A stretch of 64,000 nucleotides of DNA from Brasilonema sp. UFV-L1 (lineage in GTDB: Bacteria > Cyanobacteriota > Cyanobacteriia > Cyanobacteriales > Nostocaceae), in assembly GCF_012912105.1 (NCBI RefSeq), contig NZ_QMEA01000009.1, positions 32,370 through 96,369 of the forward strand, written 5' to 3'. Below, one piece after another: positions 38,395 through 47,369 of this stretch (its first letter is position 1; every line of letters starts with the position of its first letter). A model generated the notes under the pieces. It had not been told where the DNA came from and ran no database searches. It saw nothing but the letters and a program-made list of their open reading frames with translations. The position numbers and the translations under genes were made by a program.

Positions 38395-38488
38395 GTTTAC
38401 TGTCAAACCCTGGATCAATGTCTAATCGCCAGCTATCTTCTTGGCAAAGGTCATCAATCACTTGTTTCGGTAAATCAGCCAGTTTCAT
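38342..38488 (-). CDS. small ORF overlapping the next gene
   Basis: 48 residues beginning MKLADLPKQVIDDLCQED, with GGAGGG upstream of the ATG. It overlaps the start of the gene at 37999-38394 by 53 bp in a different frame. Either a short coupled protein or the true N-terminus of that gene separated by a frameshift. Confidence 0.45.
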   Translation of the reverse strand: MKLADLPKQVIDDLCQEDSWRLDIDPGFDSKHEFWMAWRHFLALPEQT

Positions 38489-38565
38489 AACTCAACTAGC
38501 CCTCCCAAACCTTAAACTTTCTCTCACTTTACTCTAAAAGAACACAAAATAGTACATTTTTACTA

Positions 38566-39975
38566 TTATTTTGAGTTCGTTGAACCAGAGTTATCCAAAG
38601 TTTGCACTGTCAGTACCTGCGGTGGGGTGGCGTCTGGTGGATAAAGTAAGTCTACTTCTACTAATCTTCTTTCACCGGCTTTCATATTTAGGACGACTAA
38701 TGGTTCTCCTTGTTGTCCTCGTTTTTGTACTAAGTGAAAATATTTAACTCTTGGTAGACCTTGGTCATCTTTATAACGGACTCTGACTGAACCCCGGAAG
38801 AACACTTGCGGCGCTGGTGGATTCAAAAAGCGCAATCCCCCTTTGGTTAACTGGTCTTCTTTGATTGGTGTCTGCATTGACACAGTGACTGCTTTGGTTT
38901 TTTGTGTATTATTATACAATGGCAATGTCAGGCTGTATTGTAAACTGTAGTTTCCATGAGCGCGATATGCTGTGTCAGGATAGCGCACTAGCATTGGTGC
39001 GCTTTGTATTTGACTGGTTCCCAAGGTACCGCGATCTAAGGCACTCAGAATATAGGAAAAGGCTTGTCCGGAACTAGGTATAGTCAGATGTTGGGCTTTT
39101 GGTGAATCTATGAGTAAGGCTTTCCATTCTGACCCCTGTGCAACTCCGGCAACGCGACCATATATAATTGGTTTGTTAGTCTCTTCGAGAGGGGTTGGTG
39201 TTTTATCGCGTGGTTTGGATAAATCACCATTATTGAGTAGATTTTGCCATTCTTCTAAAGTAGGCGATCGCTCAGAGCCATCAGGATTCTTTGGTGCAAA
39301 CATTGCTAAACTGGCTGCATACACTGTGTCATTACTCCACAGTCGCATGAATGTAGACCGACCGTTTAAAGGTGGTGTCAGTCCGTTTACAGGAATAGGT
39401 GTATTCAGCAGCATCCGGCTTTCACTTGGTGGAATGATTATTTGCGGAGGAAAGGTGTTTTGTCTTTGTCCCCGCAAGACATCATACATGACGCGATCGC
39501 CTGGTCCTGCAAAAACTGTACCTAAAATATTCTCACTTTTATATGGCAATTCTGTAAATGGTGCATCTGGTTGACTTAAATAACTCGCTGCTTGCAAGAT
39601 ATTAACTGTCACTGGTTGTTTTCCTGGGTTGTGCAGAATTATCCCTAGATAAAGCGTCCGCAAGTCTTCTGGTGTCGGTGCTTCAGCGACGTGGTGAGCA
39701 AACACATCAAATCGTCCTTTAAAAGGAAAGTTCAGATGTGCGGTTGGGACTTTTTTTTCTTCAGGTGGAAAAGTAGAAAGCAATATTCCTTCGTTGAGAA
39801 CTTTTTCTGGACTATTGCTGTTAAACACCGGGATGTTATCTAAATTCCCAAGTAAAGGACGTAATTGTTGCTGTTGCACAATTTCTTCTGGTGGCGGTAC
39901 AGGGGAAGGAGTGATTTGAGCAAGTGGAAAAATCAGTAAGAATGGAAACATATATCTACATATGTTTTTCTTCAA
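38566..39975 (-). CDS. DUF3370 domain protein, exported
   Basis: 469 residues of the cyanobacterial DUF3370 family. An N-terminal signal peptide (NICRYMFPFLLIFPLAQI) precedes the mature part. Family landmarks are LRPLLGNLDNIPVFNSNSPE, HLNFPFKGRFDVFAHH, LYLGIILHNPGKQPVTVNIL and the C-terminal GERRLVEVDLLYPPDATPPQ. It is probably periplasmic or outer-surface. The function is not known. HIP1 sites fall in frame within it. Confidence 0.9.
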   Translation of the reverse strand: MKKNICRYMFPFLLIFPLAQITPSPVPPPEEIVQQQQLRPLLGNLDNIPVFNSNSPEKVLNEGILLSTFPPEEKKVPTAHLNFPFKGRFDVFAHHVAEAPTPEDLRTLYLGIILHNPGKQPVTVNILQAASYLSQPDAPFTELPYKSENILGTVFAGPGDRVMYDVLRGQRQNTFPPQIIIPPSESRMLLNTPIPVNGLTPPLNGRSTFMRLWSNDTVYAASLAMFAPKNPDGSERSPTLEEWQNLLNNGDLSKPRDKTPTPLEETNKPIIYGRVAGVAQGSEWKALLIDSPKAQHLTIPSSGQAFSYILSALDRGTLGTSQIQSAPMLVRYPDTAYRAHGNYSLQYSLTLPLYNNTQKTKAVTVSMQTPIKEDQLTKGGLRFLNPPAPQVFFRGSVRVRYKDDQGLPRVKYFHLVQKRGQQGEPLVVLNMKAGERRLVEVDLLYPPDATPPQVLTVQTLDNSGSTNSK

Positions 39976-39991
39976 ACAGACGCAAATAGAT

Positions 39992-40504
39992 TTACCAAAG
40001 TGCCAGCCTGTGAATAATCAATAAAAAGTCATCAAGAATTAAAGGGAGATTTTCTTCAGTCAAAATAGGAACGTGGACAAAAATGCAAGGGGTTGTGGGT
40101 TTTGAGTGGCGCAGTTCATCTAAAACGGAATAGTAAAGTCCTTCGCAAACAAATTTACCACAGTCGTGACTTATCTCAACTGCCCTAGTGCCCGCCACTA
40201 ATTGCTCTAAATTAACCGTTGTCTGCAACACACTTTCTCCAAAACTAGCACCTACTTCCACACTTAATAGCGTCCGTCTTTGCGCCATACCACAGCAGAT
40301 GATGCCATCTGGCTGGAGTTCATGGATTTTTTTTATAACCCGAAAACTGGCAAGCTGTACATCCACGCTTAAGCGTCGCAAGAAGGTTAAATTATAAGGT
40401 AACGAGTTAAGTCGGGAAACTTCTGCCAACAAATCATCAGAAGAATTTGATTTTTGCTCGCTTAGCCAAGTGTCAAAAGATGTTAATAAAATGCTTTTCT
40501 TCAT
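39992..40504 (-). CDS. pyroglutamyl peptidase I (C15)-like protein
   Basis: 170-residue protein with the C15 fold pattern: LLTSFDTW at the N-terminus, GMAQRRTLLSVEV, the cysteine nucleophile Cys120 in SHDCGKFVCEGLYY and the histidine His144 in IFVHVPIL. It is shorter than classical Pcp (about 210), and the motifs are divergent, so removal of N-terminal pyroglutamate is plausible but not assured. It lies 16 bp upstream of the DUF3370 gene on the same strand and is divergent from hisH. Confidence 0.75.
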   Translation of the reverse strand: MKKSILLTSFDTWLSEQKSNSSDDLLAEVSRLNSLPYNLTFLRRLSVDVQLASFRVIKKIHELQPDGIICCGMAQRRTLLSVEVGASFGESVLQTTVNLEQLVAGTRAVEISHDCGKFVCEGLYYSVLDELRHSKPTTPCIFVHVPILTEENLPLILDDFLLIIHRLALW

Positions 40505-40563
40505 AAGAAATATTATTTAAAATAGAAATACTCTCCATAATTAAGTTAACAGGGAGCAAATAA

Positions 40564-41199
40564 ATGGCGGTGATTGCAGTCGTTGATTACGACATGGGAA
40601 ATTTGCACTCAGTTTGTAAAGGCTTGGAAAAAGCTGGGGCAACTCCCAAGATTACTGATTCTCCAAAGGACTTAGATAAGGCAGATGCTGTCGTTTTGCC
40701 GGGAGTTGGTGCATTCGATCCAGCAGTGCAACACCTGCGAGCGCGTGGTTTTGAAAAACCAATAAAAGAAGCAATTGCATCCGGCAAACCCTTTTTAGGC
40801 ATTTGTTTAGGACTACAAATTTTATTTGAGTCAAGTGCAGAAGGCACAGAATCAGGACTTGGAATTATTAAAGGAACAGTCAGGCGATTTCGTCCAGAAC
40901 CAGGAATTGCTATTCCTCATATGGGTTGGAATCAACTCCAACTGACTCAACCAAAAAGTCATTTGTGGGAGTACCTACCCTCTCAACCTTGGGTTTATTT
41001 TGTTCATTCCTATTATGTTGAACCACAAGATTCCCAAGTCTGTGCTGCAACAATCACCCACGGTCATCAAACTATCACAGCGGCGATCGCCCGCGATAAC
41101 TTAGTGGCTGTCCAGTTTCATCCCGAAAAATCTTCCAACATTGGACTGCAAATTCTGTCTAACTTTGTCTCCCAAGTTTGGACAACAGTTGCTGCCTAA
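40564..41199 (+). CDS. hisH: imidazole glycerol phosphate synthase, glutamine amidotransferase subunit
   Basis: 211-residue HisH, which supplies ammonia to HisF in histidine and purine-recycling chemistry. The class I amidotransferase triad is Cys in GICLGLQILFE, and His/Glu in VQFHPEKSS. VVDYDMGNLHSV and PHMGWNQL are typical HisH motifs. AGGGAG lies upstream of the ATG. hisF is not in the window. Confidence 0.97.
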   Translation: MAVIAVVDYDMGNLHSVCKGLEKAGATPKITDSPKDLDKADAVVLPGVGAFDPAVQHLRARGFEKPIKEAIASGKPFLGICLGLQILFESSAEGTESGLGIIKGTVRRFRPEPGIAIPHMGWNQLQLTQPKSHLWEYLPSQPWVYFVHSYYVEPQDSQVCAATITHGHQTITAAIARDNLVAVQFHPEKSSNIGLQILSNFVSQVWTTVAA

Positions 41200-41368
41200 A
41201 TACAATTGTGGATAAATCCATAGTTTATAGTCTCTAGTTTTTAGTCAAAGGGTTTTGTGAGAATTGATTGTTACACTTTGTAAAGTAAATAGAAATAAGC
41301 ATCGCCTGCCATTATAGAAAAGTGGTGGGTGATGCTTACTCTATAAAAAAGGTTTCAACTAATGACTA

Positions 41369-41914
41369 ATGAGTTTAAGAATTTACGGTAATCGACCATT
41401 AAAAACTTTACCAGGGAAAGAAACTAGACCCACTAGTGCGCGAGTACGGGAGGCAGTGTTCAATATTTGGCAGGGAACAATAGAAGGCTGTCGTTGGCTC
41501 GACCTATGCACTGGTACTGGTTCAATGGGCGCAGAGGCTTTGTGCAGAGGGGCCAGTCTAGTTGTAGGGATTGAAAAATCTCATCGCCCTTGTGCTATTA
41601 TCCAACAAAACTGGCAAAACTTAGCAAAAGCCGAACAAGAATTTAAGGTCATGCGGGGAGACGTTGTACAGCTTTTGCCAAAATTATCAGGACAGCAATT
41701 TGACAGAATTTACTTTGACCCGCCTTATGCGAGTGGATTATACCAACCAGTGATAGAGGCGATCGCTCAGTGTGATCTTTTAGCTTTTCATGGTGAAATC
41801 GCAGTCGAACATAATCCTCAAGATTGGACACCTCTACTGATTCCGTCTTGGGAAATCTGCCGTGAGAAAGTTTATGGAAACACAGCTTTGACCTTTTACA
41901 GTTTTGTGGAGTGA
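41369..41914 (+). CDS. rsmD: 16S rRNA (guanine(966)-N(2))-methyltransferase
   Basis: 181-residue RsmD. SAM motif LDLCTGTGSMGAEALCRGA, then IYFDPPYASGLY, the catalytic N6/N2 methyltransferase signature. The N-terminal RIYGNRPLKTLPGKETRPT is typical. A tnpB remnant begins immediately after the stop, so the element inserted right at the 3' end of this gene without breaking it. Confidence 0.95.
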   Translation: MSLRIYGNRPLKTLPGKETRPTSARVREAVFNIWQGTIEGCRWLDLCTGTGSMGAEALCRGASLVVGIEKSHRPCAIIQQNWQNLAKAEQEFKVMRGDVVQLLPKLSGQQFDRIYFDPPYASGLYQPVIEAIAQCDLLAFHGEIAVEHNPQDWTPLLIPSWEICREKVYGNTALTFYSFVE

Positions 41915-42390
41915 GGGTAAATTTCTAGCAAATGGTCAAGCAGCTAAATCAGGTTTAAACAAATCCTGGAATGACGCTGCTTTTGGGCAGTTTTTCAAAA
42001 CCCTAGAATACATAGCCAAGCCACTGCGTTGCGCGGGTTCCCCGCGTTGTAGCAAGTGGCGCGCGAAAGCACCGGGTGTGGGTTATCGCAGTGAATCCTG
42101 CATACACATCTCAATTACTGGCGTATCGTGACGAGATTGTCTTCACTGACTGCGACATGCGTTCTTATTGGGATGCTGAATATTCGCTTAATGTTGACCG
42201 CGACATCAACGCTGGAATCAATATCAAGCGCGTGGGGCTGGGACTGTTCCCCACGTCAAAACGCCGTAAAGGGAATCTAGTAGTTGGTCACTCTACTACC
42301 AACAGTACCTTGAAGGAAGTTCTGGCAGTGTTAAAGAATGCGCCGTCAGCCTACACCGTACCTGTACTCAGGTCGGTGTAGGTAGTTCAC
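41915..42390 (+). pseudogene. decayed tnpB of an IS200/IS605-type element
   Basis: Only the C-terminal third survives. One frame gives KFLANGQAAKSGLNKSWNDA and AFGQFFKTLEYIA; another gives VIAVNPAYTSQLLAYRDEIV, DAEYSLNVDRDINAGINIKR and GLGLFPTSKRRKGN. These are standard TnpB C-terminal blocks, including the final catalytic DRDxN. They are split by a 41-bp palindromic repeat (42020-42060) and a frameshift near 42080. The right end is a 9-bp hairpin (42350-42358 with 42374-42382) followed by tagttcac. Confidence 0.88.
42020..42060. repeat. palindromic repeat inserted in the tnpB remnant
   Basis: 41-bp palindrome-like sequence bounded by gccact and agtggc, with a GC-rich centre (gcgcgggttccccgcg). 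It splits two conserved TnpB blocks. Confidence 0.65.
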
Positions 42391-42500
42391 AGACCGAGTT
42401 GGTTACCGCGCTTGTATTGCTCGTAAGCTTTGTAAAACAACCCAGCCAAAGTTACAAAGATTAAACCCAGGACAATGCCATCAAGTAAGGGTTCTACCAC
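42387..42500 (-). CDS. petG: cytochrome b6-f complex subunit V
   Basis: 37-residue single-span membrane subunit of the b6f complex. The sequence ([20 protein letters not shown], then [16 protein letters not shown]) is diagnostic of PetG. The start is GTG 42500 with AAAGGAG upstream. Its stop codon overlaps the right end of the tnpB remnant. Confidence 0.95.
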   Translation of the reverse strand: MVEPLLDGIVLGLIFVTLAGLFYKAYEQYKRGNQLGL

Positions 42501-42755
42501 GTTAAATCTCCTTTGTGCTATTGTTCAATGATTTTCTTCCCGTCATTGATTCTACCAAATTTGGCTGAACACTCCCAAGCCTCGTGTGGATGTCCGCTGC
42601 TTACAGCACGACGCTACGCTAACATTCTCGCAAAAAGCTGAAATGCTTCCTCATCCTCCTCATCCGCCTCCTGAGTTAGCAAAAAAACATTTGTGCTTGC
42701 AGACACAATCAAGAACTTTTAAGCTATGTGTATGAAATGAAAACTTTTTGTACAC
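42501..42755. other. petG/cytM divergent spacer
   Basis: Contains a GC-rich dispersed repeat (near 42590-42630). Promoters for both genes should be here but are not obvious. Confidence 0.4.
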
Positions 42756-42776
42756 TTGGACTTTAACAGCAAACAT

Positions 42777-43151
42777 TTGGATAACCAGATTACCAAACCT
42801 GAAACTTTGATTTGGCGGATCATATTGACGGCACTGACGATTCTGCTCTTCGTCGTTTTGAGCATTTTTACTGTTCGCATAATCAGAACTGCCGATCCAT
42901 ACGTCAAAAGCGTTCTATCGCTCAAAGGGGACCCAGTACTCGGACACGCTATCTTTCAAATCAACTGTGCGGGGTGTCATGGCTGGGAAGCTGATGGGCG
43001 CGTCGGTCCTAGCTTACAAGGAGTCTCAAAGCGCAAATCAACCTATGGTCTGATTCACCAAGTTATCAGTGGTGAAACACCACCCATGCCGAAATTCCAA
43101 CCTAACCCTCAAGAAATGGCAGATTTATTGAGCTATTTAGAAACTTTGTGA
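42777..43151 (+). CDS. cytM: cytochrome cM
   Basis: Membrane-anchored monohaem cytochrome c (about 124 residues). One N-terminal membrane segment (LTALTILLFVVLSIFTVRII), the haem motif CAGCH and the axial Met in TPPMPKFQPNP. QINCAGCHGWEADGRVGPSL and GLIHQVISGETPPMP match cyanobacterial CytM. No ATG fits; TTG 42777 (MDNQITKPE) is preferred, TTG 42756 is the alternative. CytM has been linked to regulation of electron flow under stress. Confidence 0.88.
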   Translation: MDNQITKPETLIWRIILTALTILLFVVLSIFTVRIIRTADPYVKSVLSLKGDPVLGHAIFQINCAGCHGWEADGRVGPSLQGVSKRKSTYGLIHQVISGETPPMPKFQPNPQEMADLLSYLETL

Positions 43152-43350
43152 AATACCCACCTTGGCTTTGGGCTATTTGACATGGGCTGTTTAACATCCC
43201 TTGCGTGCCATAGGTATATACTTTGTGCATGCGCAAGAGCTCTTGCCTCATTGAATGCGAGTGGCGTTTGATGAGTCATTTTTTGGTGAACACAACAAAG
43301 TTTAAAAACCATTGCGCATTTCCCCTGGTGAAAAGCCCTTGCTGACTTAT

Positions 43351-43467
43351 CTAAAAAATGCCAAGTAGAAAAATGAAAGTCAATCCACATAAGGCAAGGA
43401 AAGAAACAATAATGATGTTGCCTACACTGTGGTCTTGTGCTGTTGCTTGTTGTGGATGTTCAGACAT
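43351..43467 (-). CDS. small single-span membrane protein
   Basis: 38 residues: polar N-terminus MSEHPQQATAQDHS and one hydrophobic span (VGNIIIVSFLALCGLTFIFL). AGGG lies 11 bases before the ATG. It resembles the small subunits of photosynthetic or respiratory complexes in layout, but I recognise none. Convergent with cytM. Confidence 0.55.
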   Translation of the reverse strand: MSEHPQQATAQDHSVGNIIIVSFLALCGLTFIFLLGIF

Positions 43468-44288
43468 AGCAATCAACCCTGTTTTCAAGAATATACTGAA
43501 ATTATAAATACCTGGATAGATATTTTTCTTGGTAGAATAAAAGACTTGACTTTAATTCAATTAAGTTTATCTTTGTAGCTCACTAAAAAGTAAGAATATA
43601 AACTTTTGTTTCAGCTGTTGAAATCATGAGCACGAGCAAACGACACAGTAGAAAAGGACGTTTGATGACTACCCCCCAATATATTTACCAAGGCAAAAGC
43701 TAACCGAAGATCATGTGCTCATAGTCGTCAGAGTCTATTCTTTGAATGAAAGCAGATTTTTCAACAATATCTTTAGGTATTTACACGAAAAAGAGCTTTA
43801 TAGTAACTTGATTTTAACAACAAAGTTGTAAACGAAAAAATAAAGAGTACGTCTTTAGTGAGAGTGCAAAATACTTAAATATAAGATAACCGTAAAAAGT
43901 AGAGAGCTTTAACGGTTAACAGTTATCAGTTTCATCATTTGGGTTTAACTGCCCCACCAATTGAACCCAAAGCGTTGATGGTAAACTAGCACGGCGCAGT
44001 TTTTGTTTTCCGCGTCTTGGCTGGTGTAAGCCCTGCGGATACACTTTGTGTTTACAAAGTAGCGTGAGGTGCAAAAGATACCTGTAAAGGCGCTTTTTTA
44101 TCCCCCACCATGCACATGACAACTGTGTACTGTGTACTGTCTACTCTTTTAAGAATAGTCACAGTAGTAATAATTGCTAATTGCCAATGTGTAGTGGTTC
44201 TTTATACCATTACGCATGGGCAGTTGGCTACTAGCTATTGCTCAGTCAAACGTTGAATCCAAAATCTATAATTATCTCACGAGTTGCC
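43468..44288. other. intergenic region upstream of susA
   Basis: About 820 bp with no supported gene. A GC-rich dispersed repeat lies near 43970-44060, and gtgtact-type heptamers near 44125-44145. The susA promoter is presumably in the last few hundred bases. Confidence 0.45.
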
Positions 44289-46709
44289 ATGTCTGAATTA
44301 CTTCAAGCTGTTCTGGATAGTGAAGAAAAAAGTGATTTACGTTCTTTGATAAGTGAATTACGTCAGCAAGAAAAAAAGTACTTGCTGCGGAATGACATAC
44401 TGAACTTATACCGTGAATATTGCTCTAAGTACGAAAAACCTGAGGCGTTTTACACCGCGTCTCACTTGGGCAAGCTTATCTACTACACTCAAGAAATCAT
44501 TCAAGAGGAATCAAGCCTCTGCTTTATCATACGACCAAAAATTGCCAGTCAAGAAGGTTACCGACTGACAGCTGACTTGAGTATAGAGCCGATGACAGTT
44601 CAGGAACGGTTGGATTTGCGCGATCGCCTAGTCAACCGATATAACCCCAACGAAGGCGACCTCTTGGAGTTGGATTTTGGTCCATTTTACGACTACACCC
44701 CAGTCATTCGCGACCCCAAAAATATTGGCAAAGGGGTGCAGTTTCTCAACCGCTACCTATCCAGCAAGCTATTTGCTGACCCCAAGCAATGGCTAGAAAG
44801 CTTGTTTGACTTTTTGCGCTTACACCAATACAACGGCGTTCAACTGCTTATCAACCAGCGGATTCAATCGCATCAGCAACTCTCTGATCAAGTCAAAAAA
44901 GCGATCACTTTCGTGAGTTCTCGCCCCAATGAGCAACGCTACGAAGAATTCCGATTTGACCTGCAAGGGATGGGCTTTGAACCAGGTTGGGGACACACAG
45001 CTCAACGAGTCCAAGAAACCTTGAGCATTCTGGATGAATTGATTGACTCTCCTGATCCTCAAACGTTGGAAGCCTTTATCTCTCGCATCCCGATGATTTT
45101 TAGAATCGTCTTGGTTTCTGCTCACGGTTGGTTTGGACAAGAGGGAGTTTTGGGGCGTCCTGACACTGGCGGTCAAGTTGTTTACGTCCTCGATCAAGCG
45201 AAGAACTTGGAAAAGCAACTGCAAGAAGATGTCATGCTGGCTGGCTTAGAAGGATTGAATGTCCAGCCTAAAGTGATTATTCTCACCCGCCTCATCCCCA
45301 ACAGTGATGGTACCCTTTGTAACCAGCGCTTAGAAAAAGTCCACGATACTGAAAACGCCTGGATTTTGCGAGTACCTTTGCGGGAATTCAATCCCAACAT
45401 GACACAAAACTGGATTTCGCGGTTTGAATTTTGGCCCTATCTGGAAACCTTCGCCATTGATTCCGAAAAAGAACTGCTGGCAGAGTTTCATGGTAGACCA
45501 GATTTAATTGTTGGTAACTATACTGATGGAAATTTGGTAGCGTTTTTGCTAGCACGCAGATTGGGTGTCACACAATGTAACATTGCCCATGCAATCGAAA
45601 AGTCCAAATACTTGTTCAGTAACCTCTATTGGCAAGATTTGGAGGACAAATATCATTTTTCGTTACAATTTACAGCCGATTTGTTGGCGGTGAATGCTGC
45701 CAACTTTATCATTAGCAGCACCTACCAAGAAATTGTGGGCACGTCAGATAGTGTAGGACAGTACGAGTCGCTCAAATGCTTCACCATGCCAGAACTGTAC
45801 CACGTTGTAGATGGAATTGAACTGTTTAGTCCCAAGTTTAACGTGGTACCCCCTGGAGTGAACGAGAGTACCTATTTCCCGTATACGCGTACGCAAGACA
45901 GAGTTGAGAGCGATCGCGCCAGAATAGAAGAAATGCTCTTCACTCTGGAAGACGACTCCCAAGTTTTTGGTACCCTAAATGATCCAAGTAAGCGTCCACT
46001 CTTCTCAATGGCGCGTCTTGACCGAATTAAGAACCTCACAGGTTTAGCTGAATGCTTCGGGCAAAGTCAAAAATTGCAAGAGCAATGCAATCTGATTTTG
46101 GTCGCGGGTAAGTTGCGTGTAGAAGAATCAGGCGACAACGAAGAACGCGATGAGATTGTTAAACTTTACCGAATTATGGAGGAGTACAATCTCTATGGTA
46201 AGATTCGCTGGTTGGGTGTACGTTTGACCAAATCTGACTCTGGCGAAATTTATCGGGTCATTGCTGACCATCAAGGAATCTTTGTACAACCTGCTTTGTT
46301 TGAAGCTTTTGGTTTGACAATTTTAGAAGCGATGATTTCGGGATTACCAACTTTTGCCACACAATTTGGTGGTCCTTTAGAAATCATTCAAGATAAGGTA
46401 AATGGCTTTTACATCAACCCAACTAATTTAGAAGAAACAGCCGAAAAAATTCTTGCTTTTCTTCAGAAGTGCGAACAAGATTCCAACTATTGGCATGAGA
46501 TTTCCAAACAAGCCATTGACCGAGTTTATAGCACTTATACATGGAAAATTCATACTTCCAAGCTTTTATCCTTAGCAAGGATTTATGGCTTCTGGAACTT
46601 TATTTCAAAAGAAGATCGGGAGGATTTGCAGCGCTATATCGAAGCTTTGTTCTATTTAATTTACAAGCCAAGAGCACAGCAGCTGTTAGAGCAGCACAAG
46701 TATCGTTAA
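44289..46709 (+). CDS. susA: sucrose synthase
   Basis: 806 residues from ATG 44289, the usual length in Nostocales; an in-frame TTG at 44238 would add 17. Reversible UDP/ADP-glucose + fructose to sucrose, mainly working towards cleavage in filamentous cyanobacteria and tied to diazotrophic growth. N-terminal regulatory domains are followed by the GT-B core: AHGWFGQEGVLGRPDTGGQV, RPDLIVGNYTDGN, NIAHAIEKSKYLFSNLYW and the E-x7-E motif FEAFGLTILEAMISGLPTFA. Intact. Confidence 0.97.
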   Translation: MSELLQAVLDSEEKSDLRSLISELRQQEKKYLLRNDILNLYREYCSKYEKPEAFYTASHLGKLIYYTQEIIQEESSLCFIIRPKIASQEGYRLTADLSIEPMTVQERLDLRDRLVNRYNPNEGDLLELDFGPFYDYTPVIRDPKNIGKGVQFLNRYLSSKLFADPKQWLESLFDFLRLHQYNGVQLLINQRIQSHQQLSDQVKKAITFVSSRPNEQRYEEFRFDLQGMGFEPGWGHTAQRVQETLSILDELIDSPDPQTLEAFISRIPMIFRIVLVSAHGWFGQEGVLGRPDTGGQVVYVLDQAKNLEKQLQEDVMLAGLEGLNVQPKVIILTRLIPNSDGTLCNQRLEKVHDTENAWILRVPLREFNPNMTQNWISRFEFWPYLETFAIDSEKELLAEFHGRPDLIVGNYTDGNLVAFLLARRLGVTQCNIAHAIEKSKYLFSNLYWQDLEDKYHFSLQFTADLLAVNAANFIISSTYQEIVGTSDSVGQYESLKCFTMPELYHVVDGIELFSPKFNVVPPGVNESTYFPYTRTQDRVESDRARIEEMLFTLEDDSQVFGTLNDPSKRPLFSMARLDRIKNLTGLAECFGQSQKLQEQCNLILVAGKLRVEESGDNEERDEIVKLYRIMEEYNLYGKIRWLGVRLTKSDSGEIYRVIADHQGIFVQPALFEAFGLTILEAMISGLPTFATQFGGPLEIIQDKVNGFYINPTNLEETAEKILAFLQKCEQDSNYWHEISKQAIDRVYSTYTWKIHTSKLLSLARIYGFWNFISKEDREDLQRYIEALFYLIYKPRAQQLLEQHKYR

Positions 46710-47033
46710 ATTCTTGAAAAGAACTTAGTAGTCAGAACTCAGAACGGAGACAGAGCACCTGGTAGCTCCGCTCAGAATGCAATGAGTGGGCGATTGAAAC
46801 CCTTTTACTCTCCAAGAGCGTTGTACAGAATTCATGCAACCTAACAGCTTAATTCAGCGTTTTTCATTCTGTTTGCGTAACCATCAGTAGGACACATTCT
46901 GATCTATGTGTTCTGAGTTCTTTCTTGGTCAATAGTCATTTGTCAAAGTTCACATTTCAAAAATGGGATTCAACCTGTGTGATATTATAATGCCGTACCT
47001 TATAAATCTCTTTTTGGGGGAGTGACCAATCAA
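46710..47033. other. spacer downstream of susA
   Basis: No gene. A short ctccgctcagaatg-type repeat lies near 46765. The susA terminator was not identified. Confidence 0.4.
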
Positions 47034-47350
47034 TTGTCAATTATCAGTTATCAGTTATCAGTTATCAAGGAAGCGCAGTATCAGTTTGAAGAAGTATTCA
47101 GTATTGCTGAATCCAGAATTCAGAATAGAAGAATCAATTAACTCTTTTATTCTGACCGGAGGCTCTGCGGTGAAGCAGCGCTCTTGGTAGGGTTTCCCGA
47201 CAACAGGCGACTGTGAACCCGAAGGGCTGGTGGCTCCGCTCCTGACTCCTGACTCCTGACTCCTTCACTGTTCACTGTTTACTGTTCACTGTTCATTGTG
47301 TACTGTGTACTGTTCACTGTTAATTGCTCATTGTTCATTGATAACTATTC
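47034..47350 (-). repeat. composite repeat B: inverted copy of repeat A
   Basis: Core 47066-47274 is nearly identical to the reverse complement of 32631-32878, lacking about 50 bases of copy A. It is flanked by ttatcag heptamers on one side and cactgtt/cattgtt heptamers on the other. Confidence 0.85.
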
Positions 47351-47369
47351 ATTGTTCATTGATTCTTGA

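Noticed and set aside
43626..43705. A 25-codon ORF beginning MSTSKRHSRKGR
   Set aside because: Too short, with no ribosome-binding site or homologue I could recognise.
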